Source: Flectonema sp. DT1601 (taxonomy: Eukaryota; Euglenozoa; Diplonemea; Diplonemida; Diplonemidae). Taken from it: a stretch of 64,000 bases of DNA. Positions 57,944 to 64,000 of the stretch are shown here, piece after piece. The notes under the pieces are model-generated. The model was given only the letters and a program-made list of their open reading frames with translations. It was not told the DNA's origin and made no database searches. The stretch is from contig OZ025848.1 in the NCBI GenBank assembly GCA_964019425.1, forward strand, positions 1-64,000, written 5' to 3'. Numbering within the stretch: position 1 is the first letter of the stretch; every line of letters starts with the position of its first letter. Both the position numbers and the translations under genes were made by a program.

Positions 57944-60502
57944 TCACTCGAAGAACTTACATTGCTGAGGTAAACTAGGAAGGCTGATTCCCCCACCTGG
58001 CGCCTTGGTGCCCCGGGTGTACTCGTCCGCACGTTGAGAAGTGGTATCGACCCAGGTGCATCTCACTCGCAAATCAGCCGCGCCGGCAGTCTCATACAAT
58101 GCGCACAACATCTCGTTCCCCATGAAGTTGGAGCTGTGGCCTTTGTTAATAGCAGCCACTGCCGCCGTGTTATCCACGCGCAAATCCAGAACGTGACCCG
58201 GCCGCAGTACCGCAGCCAGTCGAACCGCCTGGAGAGCGGCAAACATTTCCTTCAGGAATATATGATGTCTTGAAGGGGAGGGAAAACAGCCCTGAATCAC
58301 TTCCTCCGGAACAATCTCCAGCACCGCCGCCCACTCCAAATCCGAAGCATCCGACCACGCAGTCACTTCGGGGTTGTCAGGGACAGCTGAAACCCAGTCG
58401 TTCCGTCGAAGCACATCCAAAACTCCCGCAAGCTCTCGCAATACTGACGGACAGAGTGGTAACGATTCGTCCCACCCGTCTGGCCTAGCTGCCATCTCTC
58501 TCCCAGCTCTCCTTACGAATGCCAGCGTCGATCGCAAGAAACACAAACGGCGTCCCGTCGTGTACCAAAACCATACCAAGCCACCGAAGACCCGGTAAAA
58601 TTCCCTCGCCGTCACGGGGCGTCCCCCCATCATCCGTCCCAACGTCTCTGAGGATAACATCTTCTGGACCCAGTCTGGCGCCGATCGATAACGTTGCGGT
58701 GTGGCTGACAAATCAAATTCCAAACCCAGAGCCACGAAGTTCGACTTCGGTTCACCAAATCCTTCAGCATCACTCAGACGGGCACCAACGTAATCCGCCC
58801 TACGTTTGAATTCCGAGTAACGCTGCGCGGTCTCCTCCTCCGACTCTCCCACTACGAAGAAGTTGTCCACCCACGCCACACCATCTGACTCCGGGAGCAG
58901 AACCATCGCTGAACGATGCGCAATACACGGAGCCCAGCTCCATCCCATACACAGAGCCCGCAGCTTCGCACGCACGAAAGGACCTCTGGCGCCTCCCAAA
59001 TTCACTCCGAAGTAATCGTCAACACCTCGTCCGAGAGGGAACTGGTAAAACCAACTCTTACCGTCGTCCTGAGCCACATAGCGTACAGAAAGGAAACGGG
59101 CTATCACCGATCGGATCCCAGGCAAAAGCATCGGTGGCGGTGGTCGCATCAGACGATTCAATTTTCTTCCATCACACACGAGTCGTAGCCCTCCCGAACT
59201 CTTCGGTACCGTGAACGCCGGAAGTACGACCTTCTGCTGGCTCGTTCGCTCCACCACACCCCACTTCTCCAAGTGTTCCAAATGCCTCATCATATGCCTC
59301 GAAGTACCACGGGACGCTGACCTGTCCGCCAACGCCTGCATCGCCTCAGGCAAAAATAAGGCCTCAAAAGCAGTTTCGTCTCGAATTACATCTAAGATTC
59401 CAGTCAAAATTCCTTCCGAGTCCAGCTCCACCAGTCTATCTAAATCTAGTCGGGACTCTGAAATCGGAGCCAAATCACCCGCCTCCCTGTCAGAAGGAGG
59501 GGAGACGTGACGGCCTCCGACAGCTACGGTCGCCACTCCCGAGTACGTCAGCATCACGTCCGGTGCACCAGACTCCTCCCCCAAACTCCTCGCCCTTGGC
59601 GGAGGTGGCGGGGGATCCGGCACTTTGTACTTCACTTGCGGTTCCAGCAGAGCCCTTGGCTGAGCAGGAAACGCGGGACAAAACGGCATTACAACTCGGT
59701 TCCCAGCTTCCAGGAAGTCTCGGCTGACTGCCTCGCTACATGTGTCTTCCCGGCCGGAAGGTATCTCGCCAAGGCATCCAACGACGAGTGTCTGGAGAGC
59801 TGGCGTATCGATTCCAGGCCTACTCCCTCCAGCAGTAAAGTGTGCAGTGCGCCCCTCCTCAGCGAGTGTCCCGACAGGTCCTTCCCCTCTCGTCTCAGAG
59901 CAGCCACTACCTTTCGGTAAGAAGTGTCCAGCAGCAAATCGCCCGGACTCAGTCCCGTCATTGCCGTCTGAAGCGCGTTCCTCCACTTGTCGGCCAGGTA
60001 CAGTCCCGTAGTCCGTCCCAAGCGGAAGGGGTCTGACTTCGTTTCCGACCAGTTCACCGCCACGTATTCTCGTTCCAGAGTGATGTCTCCCACCTTCAAT
60101 CGGATCACATCGGACACCCTTGCCGCGCCCGCCCAGCATAGTACGATCGCCAACTGTGTGTCCCTGTCTACTTCCTTCCGCACCGCCTCCATCACCTGCT
60201 CTCCCACGGCCGGTACCGCTTGACGTTGTGGACGGAGCGCGCCGGCTCTTTTTAAAGCTCTCACGTAATCGGTCAGCATCTGGCCTTCTACGATGGAAAT
60301 TCCCGTCCTTCTCAATGCCGCTTGGGCCCGTCCTACGTATTCCAGCGCCGTTGAGTTCGAAATTGGACCCTCGGTCCGAGACCTCTGTCTCTCCACCCAG
60401 TAAATGATCGCCAGATCCCACGACAACAAGACTCCCGTCGTCGCGTGCCAACTGTTCCGAAACTGAATCAGCCGACGCTGTGCCGCCTCCAGCCCGCGCC
60501 AC
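57944..60502 (-). CDS. Reverse transcriptase / RNase H of family 2
   Basis: An 852-aa frame. Residues 1 to about 271 overlap the recombinase frame and look disordered. The reverse transcriptase lies around 385-620, with FTVPKSSGGLRLVCDGRKLN, QDDGKSWFYQFPL and the active-site box AWVDNFFVVG near 542. RNase H follows, with AWSDASDLEWAAVL near 714, DNTAAVAAINKG near 772 and a TSQRADEYTR box near 825. The frame ends about 40 bp from the element's 3' edge, so there is almost no 3' untranslated region. It would make the DNA copy of the element. Confidence 0.92.
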   Translation of the reverse strand: MARAGGGTASADSVSEQLARDDGSLVVVGSGDHLLGGETEVSDRGSNFELNGAGIRRTGPSGIEKDGNFHRRRPDADRLRESFKKSRRAPSTTSSGTGRGRAGDGGGAEGSRQGHTVGDRTMLGGRGKGVRCDPIEGGRHHSGTRIRGGELVGNEVRPLPLGTDYGTVPGRQVEERASDGNDGTESGRFAAGHFLPKGSGCSETRGEGPVGTLAEEGRTAHFTAGGSRPGIDTPALQTLVVGCLGEIPSGREDTCSEAVSRDFLEAGNRVVMPFCPAFPAQPRALLEPQVKYKVPDPPPPPPRARSLGEESGAPDVMLTYSGVATVAVGGRHVSPPSDREAGDLAPISESRLDLDRLVELDSEGILTGILDVIRDETAFEALFLPEAMQALADRSASRGTSRHMMRHLEHLEKWGVVERTSQQKVVLPAFTVPKSSGGLRLVCDGRKLNRLMRPPPPMLLPGIRSVIARFLSVRYVAQDDGKSWFYQFPLGRGVDDYFGVNLGGARGPFVRAKLRALCMGWSWAPCIAHRSAMVLLPESDGVAWVDNFFVVGESEEETAQRYSEFKRRADYVGARLSDAEGFGEPKSNFVALGLEFDLSATPQRYRSAPDWVQKMLSSETLGRMMGGRPVTAREFYRVFGGLVWFWYTTGRRLCFLRSTLAFVRRAGREMAARPDGWDESLPLCPSVLRELAGVLDVLRRNDWVSAVPDNPEVTAWSDASDLEWAAVLEIVPEEVIQGCFPSPSRHHIFLKEMFAALQAVRLAAVLRPGHVLDLRVDNTAAVAAINKGHSSNFMGNEMLCALYETAGAADLRVRCTWVDTTSQRADEYTRGTKAPGGGISLPSLPQQCKFFE

Positions 60503-61452
60503 CTCGAGTGTGATAGTGCATTTCCCACCATCTGAAGAGCCGACTTCGTCACAGTCATCGCCTTCGGCTTCGTCACCTCCTCCTCCGTCATTCTCGGTCG
60601 ACCCACGTCTCGCACCGACAATATTCCCAGTCCCTCTAGCATTGAGGTCAGTGCCGACTCTTCGTTGCGGGGGGCCTCTGTACCGGTCTTTGCGATGGCT
60701 TCTCCGTCTTCCCTTTTTTCACCCACATCTTCCGCAGAAAAGGTGGTACCGATGGCGCCACAAAGTGCGCATCTTCCATCTCCTGCGCCGCCGTCCAGCC
60801 TCCCCCCGTCACTCCTTCTCTCAATATCTCCAAACGGGCGATGTTCTCCTTCACCATGTCCCTGATGAGTCGTTCCGCTTCTTCCAGGTTGTCGATGGAT
60901 GGTAACCTTGCCATCACTGTGCCGAGCTCTCGCAATCTGGCGTGTGCTTCGTGCGCCTGGGGACGGGCGTGGGCTCCTGCTTTTGCCTCCACCAGCTCGC
61001 GGTAGTGTTCCCGCTGGTGGACGTGCACTAACGATAAGTGCTCGGCGCTTCCTTCCCACCAGGCGTCCACGTCGATCGACGCCAGACCGCCCATCAGCGG
61101 TCCCCGGGTGATTTCTTCCAGCTGATGATCGGAACCCACTCCGCCGGTCAGGTGGGCTCCATCGTTTCCCGTCCTTAGGTTCAGCAACTGATCCTGCAAC
61201 ACTCTCTTCTCCTCCTCGTGGCGTATCTGCCGACGCAGTGAGGCCAGATCCTCCTCTTCGATTCCGGGAGCTTGTGCCTGTGTCGGTGCGGGTAATGGTG
61301 ATGGTGCTGGTGCTGGTGCCGGTGCGGTCAGCTTCGCTGTACGTCTCTCCAGCTCTAACTGGGCTCGTAATCCAGCCAACTCCTTCTCGTGCTTGGCCTC
61401 TAACTGGGCTGTCCTCACTGCCGCCTCCGCTTCGTTCACCATCAGTCCACAC
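59689..61452 (-). CDS. Tyrosine recombinase of family 2
   Basis: The frame is 587 aa from its first ATG. Residues 1-270 overlap the gag frame and are Arg/Gly/Ser-rich; the true start may be further in. The C-terminal domain has Arg445 (AARVSDVIRL), Lys472 (ETKSDPF), HSLRR at 529-533, His554 (LSRHSS) and Tyr564 (ARYLP), the usual order of a tyrosine recombinase. It would join the element's DNA to the target. Its core is clearly more canonical than that of family 1. Confidence 0.92.
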   Translation of the reverse strand: MWTDGERSGGGSEDSPVRGQAREGVGWITSPVRAGETYSEADRTGTSTSTITITRTDTGTSSRNRRGGSGLTASADTPRGGEESVAGSVAEPKDGKRWSPPDRRSGFRSSAGRNHPGTADGRSGVDRRGRLVGRKRRALIVSARPPAGTLPRAGGGKSRSPRPSPGARSTRQIARARHSDGKVTIHRQPGRSGTTHQGHGEGEHRPFGDIERRSDGGRLDGGAGDGRCALCGAIGTTFSAEDVGEKREDGEAIAKTGTEAPRNEESALTSMLEGLGILSVRDVGRPRMTEEEVTKPKAMTVTKSALQMVGNALSHSRWRGLEAAQRRLIQFRNSWHATTGVLLSWDLAIIYWVERQRSRTEGPISNSTALEYVGRAQAALRRTGISIVEGQMLTDYVRALKRAGALRPQRQAVPAVGEQVMEAVRKEVDRDTQLAIVLCWAGAARVSDVIRLKVGDITLEREYVAVNWSETKSDPFRLGRTTGLYLADKWRNALQTAMTGLSPGDLLLDTSYRKVVAALRREGKDLSGHSLRRGALHTLLLEGVGLESIRQLSRHSSLDALARYLPAGKTHVARQSAETSWKLGTEL

Positions 61453-61862
61453 TGGGCGCGGGCCGCATCTACCTGCCGTCCGGCTTGGGCCTCCGTCACC
61501 GCTACCCCCGCCTGGGCTCTGGCGTGGTCGACCTCTCTCCCCGCCATCGCCTGGGTCACGGCCACACCCGCCTGTGCCCGTACCGTCTCGATCTCCCTTC
61601 CCGCCTGCGCATAAGTAACGGCTTGTGAGGCCGCTGAGTTGGTCGCCGCAATCGCGGCGTTTCCTTCTGCGTATAACGCCCGGATTTCTCCGGCGGCTGC
61701 TGCTTCTGTCGCCCTCGTGTGTGCCTCGGCGGTGTGGGCGGCTATCGCGGCCTGGGCCACGAGTACCGTGTTATCCACGGCCGACTGGGGTGCTAGTTGG
61801 GGCTGGCCCCTTCCGGCTCCAGCCGACAATTGCAGCACTGTATTTGGGTTGACTCCTGGCAT
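60648..61862 (-). CDS. Gag-like protein of family 2
   Basis: 404 aa from the first ATG (MPGVNPNTVLQLSAG). About residues 30-165 are Ala-rich and helical, with three tandem repeats of about 20 aa (AGREIETVRAQAGVAVTQAM and two variants), probably a coiled coil. An Ala/Pro linker follows, then a second helical domain and a basic tail (KKGKTEKPSQRPVQ). There is no CCHC knuckle. The Gag role is inferred from position and architecture only. Confidence 0.7.
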   Translation of the reverse strand: MPGVNPNTVLQLSAGAGRGQPQLAPQSAVDNTVLVAQAAIAAHTAEAHTRATEAAAAGEIRALYAEGNAAIAATNSAASQAVTYAQAGREIETVRAQAGVAVTQAMAGREVDHARAQAGVAVTEAQAGRQVDAARAQCGLMVNEAEAAVRTAQLEAKHEKELAGLRAQLELERRTAKLTAPAPAPAPSPLPAPTQAQAPGIEEEDLASLRRQIRHEEEKRVLQDQLLNLRTGNDGAHLTGGVGSDHQLEEITRGPLMGGLASIDVDAWWEGSAEHLSLVHVHQREHYRELVEAKAGAHARPQAHEAHARLRELGTVMARLPSIDNLEEAERLIRDMVKENIARLEILREGVTGGGWTAAQEMEDAHFVAPSVPPFLRKMWVKKGKTEKPSQRPVQRPPATKSRH

Positions 61863-61893
61863 AGTTGTTTTTTCGTTGAACGCAGACAAAATC

Positions 61894-61895
61894 CT
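61894..61895 (-). other. Candidate splice acceptor AG upstream of family 2 gag
   Basis: AG behind a short pyrimidine-rich stretch (TTTATTTTCCCC), about 30 nt upstream of the first gag ATG. No junction copy supports it, unlike the family 1 acceptor. Confidence 0.4.
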
Positions 61896-61961
61896 GTCGC
61901 ACGGGGAAAATAAATCATGACCATAAGAAATAATCGGTTTTCAATCTGAATAGTTTCTTCT

Positions 61962-61977
61962 CCGACTACGTCGGTAC
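61962..61977. repeat. Right-end hairpin of family 2
   Basis: CCGAC-TAC-GTCGG directly at the element's 5' terminus, next to the A-tract of the SL spacer. Confidence 0.55.
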
Positions 61978-62078
61978 AAAAAAAAAAATAAATTAAAAAT
62001 TTTTACATAAAAATATAGGAAACACGGCAAGTCTTTGTACATTTTCTTCTACTTGGCAAACACAAGTCCACGGACAAT

Positions 62079-62196
62079 AAAAAAACCCCAAAGGAAGAAA
62101 ATTCTTCCTAAGAGGTTAGCTAAATATTCCAAGCAAGCTCGGATGTTGAGACTGTACCAATAAAGTACAGAAACTGTAGCTTTAGAATCGTTGGTT
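62079..62196 (-). ncRNA. SL RNA gene
   Basis: Exon 62158-62196; first complete gene right of family 2, whose 5' edge stands about 100 bp downstream of this gene's T-run. Confidence 0.94.
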
Positions 62197-62514
62197 AACC
62201 TTAAAAAGTAGTTACCCCAGGTAATTAGAAATTGTGTGGCTTTTAGAACTACCAACCAGTACTAACAGAAATGCTTGCTTGCGGGTAGGGAAGTAAAGGG
62301 GAAGAATTTGCAGCAAATTTTATTTATTTTGAAGGGTGGGGCTGGGGCTCGGTCTTAGCTTTAACGTTAACATGGGAGCGGCGAAAATTACGTCTTTCGG
62401 GGAGAAAAGCCAAAAAAAAAAAAATAAATTAAAAATTTTTACATAAAAATATAGGAAACACGGCAAGTCTTTGTACATTTTCTTCTACTTGGCAAACACA
62501 AGTCCACGGACAAT

Positions 62515-62632
62515 AAAAAAACCCCAAAGGAAGAAAATTCTTCCTAAGAGGTTAGCTAAATATTCCAAGCAAGCTCGGATGTTGAGACTGTACCAATAAA
62601 GTACAGAAACTGTAGCTTTAGAATCGTTGGTT
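62515..62632 (-). ncRNA. SL RNA gene
   Basis: Exon 62594-62632; second complete gene of block 8. Confidence 0.94.
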
Positions 62633-62950
62633 AACCTTAAAAAGTAGTTACCCCAGGTAATTAGAAATTGTGTGGCTTTTAGAACTACCAACCAGTACTA
62701 ACAGAAATGCTTGCTTGCGGGTAGGGAAGTAAAGGGGAAGAATTTGCAGCAAATTTTATTTATTTTGAAGGGTGGGGCTGGGGCTCGGTCTTAGCTTTAA
62801 CGTTAACATGGGAGCGGCGAAAATTACGTCTTTCGGGGAGAAAAGCCAAAAAAAAAAAAATAAATTAAAAATTTTTACATAAAAATATAGGAAACACGGC
62901 AAGTCTTTGTACATTTTCTTCTACTTGGCAAACACAAGTCCACGGACAAT

Positions 62951-63068
62951 AAAAAAACCCCAAAGGAAGAAAATTCTTCCTAAGAGGTTAGCTAAATATT
63001 CCAAGCAAGCTCGGATGTTGAGACTGTACCAATAAAGTACAGAAACTGTAGCTTTAGAATCGTTGGTT
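62951..63068 (-). ncRNA. SL RNA gene
   Basis: Exon 63030-63068; third complete gene of block 8. Confidence 0.94.
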
Positions 63069-63386
63069 AACCTTAAAAAGTAGTTACCCCAGGTAATTAG
63101 AAATTGTGTGGCTTTTAGAACTACCAACCAGTACTAACAGAAATGCTTGCTTGCGGGTAGGGAAGTAAAGGGGAAGAATTTGCAGCAAATTTTATTTATT
63201 TTGAAGGGTGGGGCTGGGGCTCGGTCTTAGCTTTAACGTTAACATGGGAGCGGCGAAAATTACGTCTTTCGGGGAGAAAAGCCAAAAAAAAAAAAATAAA
63301 TTAAAAATTTTTACATAAAAATATAGGAAACACGGCAAGTCTTTGTACATTTTCTTCTACTTGGCAAACACAAGTCCACGGACAAT

Positions 63387-63478
63387 AAAAAGACCCCAAA
63401 GGAAGAAAATTCTTCCTAAGAGGTTAGCTAAATATTCCAAGCAAGCTCGGATGTTGAGACTGTACCAATAAAGTACAG
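63387..63478 (-). pseudogene. SL RNA gene split by copy 8, 3' part
   Basis: Intron and exon nt 27-39 lie left of copy 8. The A/T-run at the 3' end carries one base difference from the other units. Confidence 0.9.
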
Positions 63479-64000
63479 TAATTGCGCTTGCCTTCCATAT
63501 CATGCACCTGACGAATGAAATGTATAGATGAAACTAATTAAACTAATAAAACAAACTAATGGATCAAACTAGCAAACACAGAGAAGCTGTCTAAGACAGT
63601 TTATTGCGTTGGGGTAGTGGCTGGTGCCCGTTTCGATTCGGCGTGACACCGGCCGGAGGGATGGAGGGTGGGTTTTTCTTTTACTTTTAGTGGTGAGATG
63701 TGACAAAGTGGCAAATAACTGCAAAAGTAAAAGAATAAATTTATTAGAATCCAAATTATTTAAACTATAACAAAAAGACAACTTAGCACCAAAACTCCAT
63801 GATTTTTTACTGCTAACTGAATTAGCAGCCGAACGCCTAGATTTCAAAACCAGATTGCCTACTAAAAGGAGTCCCTTCCCATCCTATTATACCTTATCTA
63901 TCTTTCCTAAACCTGCTTATGCGCAGAAATCCAGCATCTTTTCCTTGGGCAAAAACCTTTCTTACTTTTCTAGTAAGAAAGTTTTCTGCCTAAATTCTGG
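63479..64000 (-). mobile_element. Family 1 YR retrotransposon, copy 8 (cut by the window end)
   Basis: B2 (63479-63654) and most of A2 (from 63673) are visible in the standard position in an SL exon. The rest lies outside the window, so its state cannot be judged. Confidence 0.92.

Larger units (their letters stand above)
57903..61977 (-). mobile_element. Family 2 YR retrotransposon (DIRS order), single copy, looks whole
   Basis: About 4.1 kb inserted in the A-tract of an SL spacer; 11 A flank it on each side where an empty unit has 13. It is read right to left: gag-like, tyrosine recombinase, RT/RNase H, each overlapping the next in another frame, all open. I find no split direct repeats. 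Instead each end carries a small hairpin (CCGC/GCGG at left, CCGAC/GTCGG at right) inside an imperfect inverted match of roughly 20 bp. It is more GC-rich than family 1, and its proteins resemble family 1 only in motifs. It could be a DIRS-like element with inverted ends or a VIPER/TATE-like one; the subfamily is undecided. Confidence 0.88.
61978..63478 (-). repeat. SL RNA tandem array, block 8
   Basis: Begins with the second part of the A-tract split by family 2. It holds three complete SL genes and ends with a half gene next to copy 8. Confidence 0.95.

Overview
The window reads as a spliced-leader (SL) RNA gene locus of a diplonemid-type euglenozoan, heavily invaded by tyrosine-recombinase retrotransposons. 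The main clue is a 436-bp unit repeated in tandem. On the minus strand each unit carries a 39-nt SL exon that ends in CTGTACTTTATTG and is followed at once by GT, a hairpin across the splice site, two more hairpins and a T-run. That exon 3' end is the one I know from kinetoplastid and diplonemid SL RNAs, and the 5' part resembles the Diplonema version from memory. About 39 complete SL genes plus one nearly complete one are present, all on the minus strand.

Layout. 1-9987 is an 8-bp tandem repeat (TTTGCGGG), irregular up to about 3684 and perfectly regular after that. 9990-63478 is the SL array in eight blocks: 13162-14033, 17224-22891, 28040-29783, 32408-34669, 39818-41561, 46386-48578, 53727-57902 and 61978-63478. 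The blocks are separated by copies of one retrotransposon family ('family 1') at 9990-13161, 14034-17223, 22892-28039, 29784-32407, 34670-39817, 41562-46385, 48579-53726 and 63479 to the window end. Copies 3, 5 and 7 are each exactly 5148 bp and look whole. A single, unrelated and more GC-rich element ('family 2', 57903-61977) sits in the A-tract of an SL spacer.

Family 1 has split direct repeats in the order A1-gag-YR-RT/RNase H-B1-A2-B2, the layout of Ngaro/PAT-like elements of the DIRS order. Every boundary that can be read lies at the same phosphodiester bond of the SL exon (between nt 26 and 27), in the same orientation and without target duplication. The A repeat ends exactly at the gag ATG and carries a polypyrimidine-AG splice acceptor 45 nt upstream of it. 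Copy 6 starts, at exactly that acceptor, with a complete SL exon joined as in a trans-spliced mRNA, and then runs into the SL gene's own promoter region. A trans-spliced transcript therefore appears to have been written back into the SL locus.

How the parts may work together (inference): the host SL promoter and the first 26 exon nt stand directly upstream of A1, and the rest of the SL gene with its T-run stands downstream of B2. Inserted elements could therefore use the SL gene's promoter and terminator, have their mRNA trans-spliced with an SL exon made by neighbouring intact genes, and use the recombinase to join a circle to a short dyad in the SL exon. No ordinary host protein-coding gene was found in the window.
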